From Lichenostomus cassidix (lineage: Eukaryota > Chordata > Aves > Passeriformes > Meliphagidae): DNA of 64,000 nt. Below, in pieces: positions 26,348-38,965 of this stretch; position 1 is the stretch's first letter, and each line of letters opens with the position of its first letter. The notes beneath the pieces were generated by a model. The model made no database searches. It saw only the letters and a program-made list of their open reading frames with translations, and was not told where the DNA came from. The DNA is taken from NCBI GenBank assembly GCA_008360975.2, contig CM039182.1:43598491-43662490 (forward strand), written 5' to 3'. The position numbers and the translations under genes are program-made.

Positions 26348-27901
26348 CCCTGCTGGGAACCAGGCCTACTGGGGCTCCAGTGGTCTGTATGGCTGCAAAT
26401 CCTTGATTTACCAAGCCAAAGCACACCTGGACCCCTGAAATACTTGCACTTCAGTGGAAGTGCTTATGGAAGTCCCCCAAGAAGAAACTCTGTGTTAGCA
26501 AGGCAAGGCCAGGTGTACATTTAATATTTTGTCTTATTGCAGCTAATCTTTGCTGTATAAAGTTGTGAAGGTTATTCCTTGGCCTGCTTGCCCCCATGGG
26601 TTCATGTGATGATTTCAGTGGGTTTCCAAGAGGATGGGTGAGCAGTGCTGCTGCCCCACGCAGTGCTGCACGTGTTGCTGAGGGTGCATGGATAGGGCCA
26701 GATGTGGAGCACTTTGCTGATCAGCTCCTGAGATCCCACAGCTTCCAGGACGCTGCTTGACATTTTGGTGCAATCTGACGACTTGCAGCGTGTGCCCAGA
26801 GCACTGTATTGATGTCACTTTGCTGGATGTGGGCCAAGCATCCAAAGGGCAGTGAGTTGGTTAACATGATAATCACGTTGCATCCTAGTCTCTCCATATG
26901 ACAGAGCTTTCCATTCCTGTTCGTGACTCTGCCACATTTTTCTCTAAGGGCAAATGTGACTTAAGCAAAGTGGCAGAAGGGAAACAGACTAGTCAGCATT
27001 CATCAGGGAAAAGAGAGATCTGTGGTGTAAACAGTAATATTTGGGATTATAATCATCAGGAGCAATTCCCACTACTGCTGGATACAGTCTGTTTGGTCTG
27101 ATAAATCTTTGAGGACTGGGAGCCTCAATAAGCAACAGGAGTGCTGGAAAATTAATAACCCAATGAGGGTCAAGAAGCCTTGGGGTAGCAGGGACTTCCA
27201 TGTTCAATCCAGCAAAAAGAAGGGGGAGCTGACATATCTCAGAGGAGGTGGTGCCTCTTCTCTGAGGGATGAGAGCTGCAGCAGCTGGAGATTGTGCAGC
27301 TGGCTGCAGGCAGTGTTTAACAGCTGGTTTAACATCCAGCCCTACTGAAGGGCAGAGCTGTCCTGACATCGTGGGAGTCATTTGGGTTCCCAGCATGATT
27401 TTATCCTCCTGCCAAGTCTTAGAGCAGTGCAGGGCATCTGCCATTCTGTGGGGGCAGAGTAGGGCACAGGAGCTTGTACAAAATGAGAGCCAAGCTAAAG
27501 GTTTTGGCTAAAGCCACGCTGAGCTGGTGGAAATCCTTCCACTGGTGTCAGTGGCCTCAGGATCAGACCTTGAATCTTTGCATTTTGCGTTGAACAAACA
27601 ATTTTGATGTAATTTTTAATTTAACTTTTCTAATGCGGTGTTATGTCATCCCAAGAATTTGCATGTCCAGCCCTGAACTGAACTCTGGAGTCTCCAGCTG
27701 CACCTGCTTCTCCTGGGTTTGTGCAGGCTGAATTTGGTGGTATTGCTCTGAGTTCCTTGACACAAGGGCTCTCAGTTACTGTATTCTGGTAGTGGCCTTA
27801 GGCTCATGAAGAATTGCTTCTGACTGCTTTTTCCAATTTCTTGGGCACAGCTTGGCCTCATGAACAAGCAGAACAAGGGCAAGCAGAGCATAGGGAAGGA
27901 A

Positions 27902-27923
27902 GATGCACCCATGATGCACCCAT
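27902..27923. repeat. 11-bp perfect tandem duplication
   Basis: GATGCACCCAT occurs twice head to tail (27902-27912, 27913-27923). Confidence 0.85.
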
Positions 27924-28959
27924 CCAATTTCTTCTTTATCTCAAGGATGACATGAAGCAGCAATTCTTTGCTATTAAATTGCGTGATATATTTTAATGGA
28001 GAACACAGAAACATTGTTCATGCAATGCACTGCTCATGCCATACATTTCACACCATCAGTCTGAAATAGAATACTGATTGACATGATCAGTATTTGACCA
28101 GCAAAGCTGTAATATCACCAGATGAACCAGAAGAACTTTCAGTTCAGTGGCAGAATCCTTTCTTAATGTATCTATACAATACTTTTAAAATATTTGCAAT
28201 GGATTTCTTTCCAGTTGGATCTAAATCCTCCAGCAAACTCTAGATTTATTACTCTGTCGTGTGCAAAATACCTCCTTTATACCTCATATCAGCTTCCTTT
28301 CAAACCAGATGGTACTTAGAGTTTATGGCATACTACATTATAGTCACTTACCATCATACATATTGTGTTCTTCCATGGCTCTGAATGTTAAAGGACACCT
28401 TTTTGCCCTATTTGGAAGAGGGGGAGAGCAGAAAACACATGTATTAGCAAAATTGCTGTCATTTATTTCATCACATCAAGGTTGAAATAACTAATCCATT
28501 ATAAGAGAGGTAACACATCATTCATTATTTGCTGCTTGCTATGGCAAGCCACTGGCTCAGCACATGTAGACTTATGGATTTGGTACATGTAAAGCTGTAA
28601 TGAATGTGCAGTTGTGATGAGCAAAATTGATGCTAATATTTACTGCTCTATACAGCTGCTATATATTAACTCTTTCCCCCTCCCTTCCTATTTGCCCCGC
28701 TCTGTACATGCAGGCAAATATTCCAGCTATTTAATTTCCATCCCAGTTACCACTCAGCAAGATTTTCAGCATGGGCTCTGACCCTTTAGAGGACAGAAAT
28801 AGAACAGAAACCTGGGGGAGGTTTGTTTGCCATGCCACTGTGCCTTCCTCTTTGGCTGCTGTTGTGCCTGTGTGCAAGGGCAGCTCCAGAAGGATGCCAC
28901 CTGTGAACTTTTCTCTCCACAGCATAGTTTTAGTCAAAGTATTTTGGATCAGCTGGAGG

Positions 28960-28987
28960 GTGTCTGGCAAACAGTGTCTGGCAAAGC
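28960..28987. repeat. 14-bp near-perfect tandem duplication
   Basis: GTGTCTGGCAAACA at 28960-28973 is followed by GTGTCTGGCAAAGC at 28974-28987. Confidence 0.8.
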
Positions 28988-29110
28988 AACAGTGAAATTT
29001 AGCATCAAATGTTTCAAACTACTGTAACAACATAATACCTTATACAGGTGTATATATATATTACACTTCTTATTTTTACATCTAGAAAGAGATAAAAAAG
29101 TATATGTCTT

Positions 29111-29178
29111 GATTGATAGATAGATAGATATAGATAGATAGGTGATAGAGAGATAGATGGATAGATAGACAGACAAAT
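29111..29178. repeat. Imperfect (GATA)n microsatellite
   Basis: About 68 bp of GATA units interrupted by TATA, GTGATA, GATGG and GACA variants. Such tracts are often length-polymorphic between individuals. The minus-strand open frame reading Leu-Ser-Ile-Tyr repeats here is an artefact of the repeat. Confidence 0.9.
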
Positions 29179-32100
29179 AAATCTGTTATTATATTCTTAC
29201 AAAGCTAACAGGTTGCAACACCCCATAATAACTCTTTATTTAAGCCCCTGCTCCATTCATGGCAGGGTCGGAGTGAGGCATAAGCAAGCTGGATCAGCTG
29301 TGTCCTGCCTGTGTCCTGGAGGACAGGACACCATGGGGACATAACAGGCTCTGTCCTTGTGCTCCCAGGAGCTGCAGACAGCCCTGCTGAAACTTCATAA
29401 GATGGTTCCTTTGGCAACTTCTGGAAAGGCAGGGATGGGCAGGGCAGCATGGCTCATGTCAAGGCTTGGGTGACTTCCCGTGTGTTCCCTGATGTTCTTT
29501 GCTTGCAGCCTCTGGTTCCTTTTGTAGTAAAGCAGAAACATCCACAAGTCCAAGCCTGGCTCTTCACAGTTACCTGTCTATCGATGCAACAGGGCATGCT
29601 TGAGGCTTGGTGCTTGTAGTTTCTGGTCTCATTAACTACATGTTCAGGAAGTGGATCCATAACATTAATTAATCCTGAATGATGCATCAGTACTCCCTAT
29701 AGTGCAGACATCAGTTCTGGGCTCCTATTTTTGCAGTATGGACAGCAAGAGCACACTCAGGATTAGTTCTGGCCAGGACACAGCTGCTCCACATGCACAT
29801 CCCAGGCAGCTGAGCCTATGCTAAATTACCTGCCCTTTGGAAAGGCAGGCAGAAACACAGGGTCACCTGACCACTAATGTAACTTGTTTCATACTCCGTA
29901 CAACAAAATCCTTGCAACTATTGCAGTGTATCATTATTTTCAGGGTCTGAAATGTTATTCTAATCAAATTTTCCTGTTTTCCTGAATGCTGAGTTGCAGA
30001 TGGTTTATTACTACCACTATTCTATTATTTTTAAATAAGAATGCTGAATGCTCACTGAAAGTCTGGATAGAAAACCTCCTATTAATTTGTCTCTCCACCT
30101 TTCAGCATTCCCATGTCACCCACTTTAGCTAAACAGGAGTTTTGTGATGCACCTTGGGGAGCAAATCTACATAAACATGCAAACACTGTAACCCATTTCT
30201 AAAGAGGAATAGATTCCCTATTATACTTGGTTTCTCAAAACAGACAGAAGATAATGGGTCCAAATCTGCCCTCAGCTCTGTTTCTGTAATCCCTGTGATT
30301 TCAGTTCATTGCAGGTGCCTCATGGATAGGCAGATCCTGCTTCCCCTTGTATCTCATTTTGCCCTGGTCATTGTCAGAGCACCAGGGTGAGCTTGAATGT
30401 GATGGGGAGCCCTGCTGGCACAGGTGGACTATGCAGGCTGTTTGTCTTAGAAGAATGAAGCAAAAATGGCAGAGCAGGTACCTGGGTCTTTGAGAAATAG
30501 CTGCCTTTGGCCCTCAGCACTTGCCCTTCATCACCATAAAAAATGTATTTCAGCATCTCAGTGTCCCTTCCTTCTGCTGATCAAGATATGGGCATTTGTG
30601 TCTCAGTATTTCTACATTTGCCAGGGGAGCTTGAGCAGGGGCAAAACAAGTCATTCATGGCTCACTAGAGCAGTGAGTGGTTGCAGCTTTTGACAGTGTG
30701 ACAACTGAGTAATAACATGTTTTCACATGGTGGCCCCGCGTGATGTCCTCAGTGTCTTCATGCTGTACTAGAGATTCCCTGTCCCAGGGAATGACATGTG
30801 AAACAGGGTAGTTACATGGTGTTTCATAACCACTGCCTTTGGCTAAGGATGTGCATGCTGTTAGGCTGGTCAGAAGGTTTTCAAGTGCAAATAATTTTTA
30901 GCTAAAAAGGGACTAGAGGTAACCAGCTTTTTAAAATTTGACTGTTTATCTTATATGCAACAAAACACGCTGGTTTTTAAGCACCCAACTCAAATTTCTC
31001 CTTGAACCTTCCGATACGAGCAGTTGAAGTTGGGGGTTTTAATTCCAGTGGTTTGGACTTCTGAAAATCTCATCTGGTCCTATCAAAACTCCAGAAGACA
31101 AGCCTGGGTACAATTGTTCCTTGGGGGTGAACAGATGACTGTAATGTCCCTGCAATGCCTAACGCGGAGAAGGCTCCTCATCCAACCTACGTGTCTCAAT
31201 GTGAAAGGCATAAGTATACCAGATGATGATAAAACCCCTGGGCAGGCTTTGTGAGCATGGTTCTAGCTGTGGTCCAGGGTGCAAGGTTCAGCTTGAAAGA
31301 TGGGGCTGCCAAAGCAGGCAGCAAGCAAGGATCTGGGGCAAGTCTTACACATGTTCCCGATAGTCATCATGGCAGGGTTCCTGTCTGCGAGACATAAGGA
31401 ACAGATTGAAATTTCCCTGAGCAGCATTATCTGATGCTAAGAGCCAAAATGTCTTTTCTAGCAAGGAAGAAAGCCACAATCCCACTCAGGAGCATACAGG
31501 CTCTTCCAAAACTAATTTATGATGGAGGTGTGGGAATTGCTAATTACTTCTGTGGAAACAAAACCACTGTTACTCTGCTTCAGGTCGGTTTCTTTTTCCA
31601 GGCTCTTCCCCAGTTTTCACTTGTTCCTAATTTTCTCAAGAAAGTTCCTTGAGGGGTGGCAATGTACCTTTCAGGCTTGGCACAGTCTAAAGGTGAATAT
31701 TTTGAGAACTCTCAGCAAAATCATCCTGGCTGTTTTTATGATATGTGGGCATGAAGAGAAACCAGCTATTCCTATTTGTTCCGGTTGCAGCTTCTCTGAC
31801 CTCATAACTCAAGAAGAGCTGACGCTAGGAAATTTGAACCCAGCTTGTTTTATAGACCTCGGTGATGAAGGAGAAAACAGTTCATGTCTGAAGAAAATCA
31901 ATTCAATATTTCTGGAGTTGGGAGCAATTAGAATTGAAGGCCAAATTTTGCTTTGAAATACTGCAGCACAGCCCCAATGAAATGCCAGTCCGAGGGCAGA
32001 GCTCATCCTGGCACAGTTTGTACATATTGATGAAGAATTTCATTTTCCCTAGAATGTTAAGCAGAGGTTGAAAGGAGGAATGTCAGATTTATTCTGCATG

Positions 32101-32308
32101 AAAGGCCAAGTTCCAACTCTGATGCCAAACTATGGGCCAAAGTATAAATGATGTTCATTCAGCACGGAGTGAATATCTCAGCCGTGTCAATGGGAGGTTT
32201 GTGCAATGATCAGAAAGAGGATTTTGCCATATGCAGCAATTAACTTTTTCAGATAACATTATTTATTCTGAACATATTTCTATATCCAGTATTGCTTGGT
32301 AAAAAAAT

Positions 32309-32422
32309 TTGCCATTTTCCATTCTTACTTTATTCTGTTCCCCTTTTTCCTTCCTCTGTCTTTCTCCCTACTCCCTGTCTTGGGATATCTCCTTTCTTTT
32401 TTCTTCTTTTTTCCCTTCCTTA
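32309..32422 (+). repeat. Pyrimidine-rich tract ending in a splice-acceptor-like AG
   Basis: A long C/T-rich stretch ends in CCCTTCCTTAG before AGGAATTC. It looks like an unusually strong 3' splice site, but I see no coding exon and no obvious donor partner after it. Confidence 0.55.
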
Positions 32423-33884
32423 GAGGAATTCTCTAAGGCTGCTATCTGCAGGGATTTCCCTAATATCTTACCCATTCCAGGGAGTAGTAAAGAGTTAGTG
32501 CTAGAATTCAAGTGTCATTTTGGGACCTTGACTTGACATGTTGGTGGCAGTAGAGAGAGACAAACTTTCAATTTTTAGAAACCCGGAGCACAGGTATGGA
32601 TTACATCTCATCAAAATGTTGGGGATTTGTCACGTAAATCCATTGAATGGGCTTGAAACAGCCTTTGACTTGAGTTTTTTATTGAGTGAAGTTTGTTGTT
32701 TCTGTCAAGCTGAGCACTTGTGTGAAATTCCAAATAAAATTCCACCAGATCTGTCCTTTCATCTTCAAATAAGCCTCTTGACCTAAGAAAAACCACTGTA
32801 AACTGCAAATAGTTCAAGGGAACAGATGTATTAAAGCCCCTTAAACCCATAGCCTATTTACAGAAAGTGGATTTTTCCAGCTCCTGCCTTTATTGGATTG
32901 TCACATGCTGTATCAGACAAACTGCAAATGAACAGCAGTGATGAAATCAAGTCTTCCTACTCCTAAACCGTCAGAAGACACCTCCACAAATGACCCGGCC
33001 ATCCCTTGACATGTCTTTACACAATTCTCTGCTTACTCTGACAGATGTGTCCCTCAGCAGAGCCCTCCAGGCCTGGCTGAGGTCACTTTGTCTACTAGGG
33101 CTCTGTTCCCCCCACTTCATAATGATTCTTCCTCTTGTGGTTTGGAGTCAGAGAGCTCCATTCTTGCTCCTCAGCTCAGTGACAGTTGTCATGACTTATA
33201 TTGGGGCTTAAGCAAATGTGGCTTCACTTTGAGTGAGCAGGCATCCTTTTAAATGGATTTTATCTTCATAAGCTGCATGCCATGTGTACCTCGTTGAAGA
33301 TTTTGCCATATGTAGAGATGACGCTTCCAAACAAATCTGTTTTGCTCAGGGTCTGTAATGCAGACTGACAAGGAGACTTAAATATTTGGATTTTCATCTC
33401 CTCTCCCAAAGGAGATGATGCTGTATGGACACTTCAGACCCACCTCAGTGTGCTCCATCTAATCCATGGCATTGCCTTCCTTGAGCAGCCTGTGTCAGTA
33501 GCTTTTTCTAACTTCCAACAAATGAAAGACCTTGATATGTTTACAATAAGAGGAGCCTAGGCCTAAACTACAACAGATTGCATTTTTTCCAATTTGTTTA
33601 CTGGTAAAAACATGAACAAAATATAAACATGAAATATAAATATGTGTGTTAATTATAACTAACACCGATATGCCTAAACTTTTTTCCTCCACAACTGCTG
33701 CTATAACATACTTGTGCTTGTGGGTGCACAGGAGGTTCAGAAAACTCTTCAGCATAATCACACATCAGGGAAAGATGTGTAAATGTACCCCACAAGGTGC
33801 CTGCTAAGAATGGATTTGTGTAGCTGCCACCAGCAACTCTTAGTCTGTGCAGGGTGAGTTTGATCATATTCATGCCTGTGAACA

Positions 33885-33900
33885 AATGAATGAATGAATG
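33885..33900. repeat. (AATG)4 microsatellite
   Basis: Four perfect AATG units. Confidence 0.85.
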
Positions 33901-34426
33901 GGTGATTAATTTTTTTTTTAACAGATATCACAGTTGGTTAATTTGTCCTACCATCTAAAATTATCATTCCCTTTCTTCCTTCTGCTTGTGTCCTCCCTTT
34001 CCTTTCTTCCCCCTTGCAATCAGCTTATTTGTTAAAGGCTAGTGGCAGCACTGTCTCAAGAGGGAGGTGTAGGGAGAAGCATGCACTGGCACGATCCTGT
34101 CAATGGCCTGTGCCACCAAGAGCAGACTGGAGCTCTGGAGGGGTCAATCTGCACTGCTGGCTCTGAGGGTGTGGTGATGATAGAGTGCTCTTGACCTGGC
34201 AGCTGTCCAGGTACAGAGCAGCCCCTGGATGGCTCCTGCTTGGCAGTGCTTTTTAGGTTTCAGTAGGGCCAGACGACTCACATGAGCTCAGGGTCAGGTC
34301 TGTTGCACTACAGAGCCTGTCAGACATTTGATATGTGTGTTGCCTGGGCCAGGAACTGAAAATGAAGTGTTAGGTAGGACCTGATCACCCCACAGGTCCT
34401 GCTGCTGGGAAAGCCAAATGAAGCTT

Positions 34427-34452
34427 ATCCATCCATCCATTCATCCATCCAT
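34427..34452. repeat. (ATCC)n microsatellite
   Basis: Six and a half ATCC units with one ATTC interruption. Confidence 0.9.
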
Positions 34453-37400
34453 GTGGCTGGAGAGCTGTATTCCACTGGCTCTTTACCTCCAACTTTTGTG
34501 AATAATTAACACCCTCTAGAGTTAAGTAGCCTCCATGGAACCACACAGGAAAAGTTTTAGCCTGCTGCAGGAAAAGATCTGAATCTTCATTAAAACTTAA
34601 AGGATTCTAAAGAATAATTTCAGCAACAGCCTGCTGGTTTCATCCCTGCTAAGCTTTCCCTGTGCCTTTTGTCCCACATGGGCTGCATGGCAGCAGGTAG
34701 GAAAGCCCTGATGCAATGTGCATCGGGTGCCTGGCCCCAGAGCTTGTGATGCCCTCTCTTTCTCTCCAGACAGTTGTTGTTCAGGAGCCACAAAGGGAGC
34801 AAGATTTAAAATGTTTCCCTTTCAAGCAGCAATGAAGCACAGCAGCTTTCTGCAAAGTGACTCAGCCTGCCCTTGGGCACATCTCTTCTGCTGCCGTTCC
34901 AGAAACCATGCGGCAGAGCTCTCCAGCTGCATCCTCTCCCCTTCCTCCCCATCCCTGCCCTACACTCACATCAAGGTCCATCATAGGCAGTGAGATGGAG
35001 CTGTTAGGATAATTCACAGTGCTACACAGACAGCTCTCTTATATCAGAAGGGTCTGGTTGAGGGAGGTTGTGCTCTTCCTGTGCCTCCAGAGACACTCTC
35101 CGGCTGACTGGGCACTGAAGAATCACCTAAAATCTCCTGCTCAGATCAAAGCGTGGTGTCAGATGTTTTGCTTTCCAATAACTTCATATAAAAAGTAAAT
35201 TTCTCTTTTGTTTTCAGGGATAATTTTTAAACTAGCTTGTAAGAGTTATCATCATATTCCCTTTTTAATCCTGCCCTGCCAAGAGCAGCTGCTCCAGAGG
35301 GGACAGGGTGTTTGTGTCCAGCTGCTCCCAAGACCCCAGTGATGAGCAGAGACAGCATTGCCTCTGTTTCATATCAGGGTTGAGCCTTGCATTGCTCCTT
35401 CTCCTCCTGTCCTCTGGAAATACCACATCTGGACTGACTCCAAGCCTGAAATGTTTTAGCCCTGTTAAATAATTATTGTGACAGTTATATGTCTCTTAAA
35501 ACCACAGAATTATTAGGTAACCATAATTTTGGTCAGTGCCTTAGGTACATTATTCCCTTTTACCCTTCTTTCAGTCCTTTCTAAGCTATTCCACATACAT
35601 TTTTAACATATGCCAAAGATTTCACATATAAAAAGAGGGAAAGTTTGGAAACGGCACTGGGTAAGTTAGGTAATATGATGTAATTTCAAGGAATAAGTCT
35701 GGATATTTTTTTCCTCCTGCATAGTATGTGCCACGTAGCTTGGAAGATCACTTAGTGCCTTGGACATGTGCAGGGTAGCTAGATGATTTTAGCCAAGCCT
35801 GAACCCAATGTGAAGAGGTATACAGCATTTGACTTCAGTTAGTAACTAAAACCAAAGATGAATCTGACTGTAGAAATTAAAAATATGTCAGAAAACAAAG
35901 CCTGTAAAGTGCCCAAGGCGCTGCTGATAAATATGGAATGTTTGTGTCTTATGAAATGTATTTTTTCATAATTACCAGTATATGGATTTGTACTGTTCAA
36001 AGCCCTAACAGTGAATGTTCTGTGATGAATGCACAATAAAACAGGACTAATTGGATGCATTAGTTTAGACAGAGGCAGAAGTTGACATGCAGCTCTGAGT
36101 AAGAGATGCTTTATATTACCATAGCAAGTACAAAGTGCTTGCCTGTAAATTGCAAGCTCAAATCACACCACCTTCACAAAAAATCATTGCAAACTGTTGC
36201 TGTGCCATTTTTTCCTCCTTTTGTTTTATTACACGTCTGATAAGTATCTTGGACCCAAGGTCATCTTAAGGAAATAGTTGTAATGCAATAGAAACATTGC
36301 TGTAGGTGCTGCTGTGTTTCTGGCAGTGTAATTGACAGTGAGTGAGCATGCAGGAGCAGCTCCCAGCAGGGAAACTTTTGAATAAATATAAAATAAATAA
36401 ACACAGAGGAATGGGGGAGTAATGTATCTCCATAAAGAGCTTCATGTTGTACGTCCCCTCCAAGCTCTTCTGTGCTTTAAGCCTGTAAGAGCAGAGGTAC
36501 CTGTCAATTTTGCTGCTCCCCCTGCTTTACGTGCCTGCTCCCACCGTGGTCCCAGCTCAGTAAAGTGTGATCATGTGTGACACTTGTGGCACGTGGGTGA
36601 TGCCACCGACATCAGATGGAAGCAGTTCTCACTCCAGTGCCCTTCTGAGGCAGCGCCCAAAGCAAGAAGCTGGATTCTGATTGCATGAGGATACAGCCTT
36701 AGGCAGGTTTCTTGTCATCTTAGGGATTTCAGCCCCTGACCTTGGTTCATGCCAGATCACTTGTTTTTAGCCACTATATACAAGTTACTCTGTGTGAGTA
36801 ATTTTGGGCTAAGCAGCTGTTTTCCACATCTTTGGTACAGAAGTACTTGAGTTTTATTTAAATCTCCTGTTTGACTGAAACACTAATTTCCAATAAACAA
36901 GGTAAAGGGGGAATTAAGCACCCAAGCACCCAACCAAGGTTGTGCTAAGCCATCATGGTGGCTTCAGGTGGCCCACCCAGCACCCAGATTTGAAGACAAC
37001 AAAAGATGAGTCTCTCCACTCCTTTGATTACTCCTTCCAGTTCTTAATTCCCCTTAATCTGCATATTATTTCTTACTCCTAATTTGGTCACTGGTCTTCA
37101 ACTCCCAGCTGTGTTTTACTTCTTCAGGCTCATTTAGTGTTTCCTGTGTTCTCCTCTGAGAGTCATCTGTATGTTGAATAATCTTCCTGATTGCACAGGA
37201 GTTGTCCTGGTTTTACACTGGTGCAGCAGAAGCCACTGTCAGTCCCAAGGGACTTTCCTGACACTGCCATCAGTGGTCCTGGAATTGGTCCCTCAAGCAA
37301 GCCTTCTGCTATTTATTTCCATCCCGTCCTTTCAACTCATATTGAACAGGGCTGAAACTGCACTTAAAATTATGTCCTTTGTATAATGCTTTTTGATATT

Positions 37401-38953
37401 CCTTCCTCCTGGTGTCCTGACCTTTGCTAAGGCTGTTGCTAATATATTCTCTTAGCCACAGCAGTTAATGCTAATGCAAGGACTAATGTTCTCCTGCAGC
37501 TTTAACGCTGATGTGCCACACTTAGTGCTCTGTCTCCAAACAGAATTGTGTTCTGATGCTGCACTTTGCTGGGGAAGCGATTTTACTGTTTGGGTACAAT
37601 GTCAGCTGAGAATGCTTAAAAAGAGAAGAGAGAGAGGGAAAATGTAATAAGGCAAAAGTGTGACAAGACACTTATGCCAGTATTATCATTGCATTTCATG
37701 GGAATGTAATGTCTGACTGCTACACAGCTTTCCCAGCATCTGTCTGTTGAGGACTCAGAGTGATATTTAATTGTAACTCATTCAAAGTGCTTGAGCAGAA
37801 AGTTCTTCATTTGTCAGTAACTCGCTGCATCCCAGTTTCAGGATGATGATTTCTATATTAATAAGTTAAGTCCAGACCAAGGAAAGCCTGGAGCAGAGCA
37901 GTGTAGGCAGTAAAAACATGTTATTAGCTATTTCAGAGATGAATTTGTCTTTCCAAACGCACCTCTGGGTATGTTTGCGCTTGCATTGTTTCTAAGGAAA
38001 CAACCCACAGCTGTGTTGGAAGTTTGTTGCCAATGCACCAGAAAATCTCAAGGCCTCTCTGAGGCCAAGCAGTCACACATATTAAGGGCAGTGCAGTGAA
38101 GCCAGGTGCTGCCACTGAGGTATATACTGACACTACCAGAAATCGAATGTTCCTGTTCCATGGCTGGCATTTCTGCATTTCCACCAGGAAAAAAAAAATA
38201 AAAATCAATAGCCTTCAAGAGCAGAGCAGCTGGGTCACGGGGCAGAGGCACATCTCACTGCAAAGCATTAGGACAAGCACCCCAGGACTTGGCTCCTGCA
38301 GTGCTTTCCCAGCATGGGACATCCATGTGCTGTAAAGGCAGAGGTGTCTGAGCACTTGGTGCTCTTGGTAGCCACCCAAGGTTACTGCTCAGCTCTGTGC
38401 TGTGCTCTTAGAGGGGAGATGGTGCAGGGAAGGCATAGGAGGGCAGCTGCCCTCTATTTTGCCTTCTTATGACAGCTCTCATCAGCAGTAGCTGAAAAAT
38501 AAGCACTGTCCTTTGGGAACTATGTTATAGCGTGCCTGAAATGAAATGAAGCTTCCAGTGTACTTTCTGGAGGGGAAAGGAGAGAGATAAGATGTCCACG
38601 TCATATCACCAACAACATAACTGGTATTAACGAAACAGAAGTCAAGGATGAGTGAGCACTGAGACTGAGCTAACTTTCACATCAAGAGAAGAGCCCCGAA
38701 GGGCTGTGTGCTGACAGGGCAACATGGAAAAGCTGGTACATTTAATCTCTTCACAAGGGCTGTTCTGTGAATAATCAGAAGTTGTTAGGGTTGTCAGTCC
38801 AATTTCCTTCCAAAATAAAATTAAGTGTGGAGGCGATGACATTTCAGAAATGGGTAAAGTAAATCCTCTCCTGAATATAAATAGAGGCAGGTTTAACCAG
38901 AAAGGAGAGACAAACGAAATATCTTACCTATAAAGTACTGTGTGAATAATGCT

Positions 38954-38965
38954 GCAGTAGGGGGC
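38954..38965 (+). promoter_or_regulatory. CTCF-like core motif
   Basis: GCAGTAGGGGGC fits 11 of 12 core positions of the CTCF consensus (C-C-A-S-Y-A-G-R-K-G-G-C); the two following positions do not fit. A single motif match is weak evidence. Confidence 0.2.

Noticed and set aside
26989..27444. 151-codon minus-strand open frame
   Set aside because: No family similarity; typical chance frame in moderately GC-rich DNA.
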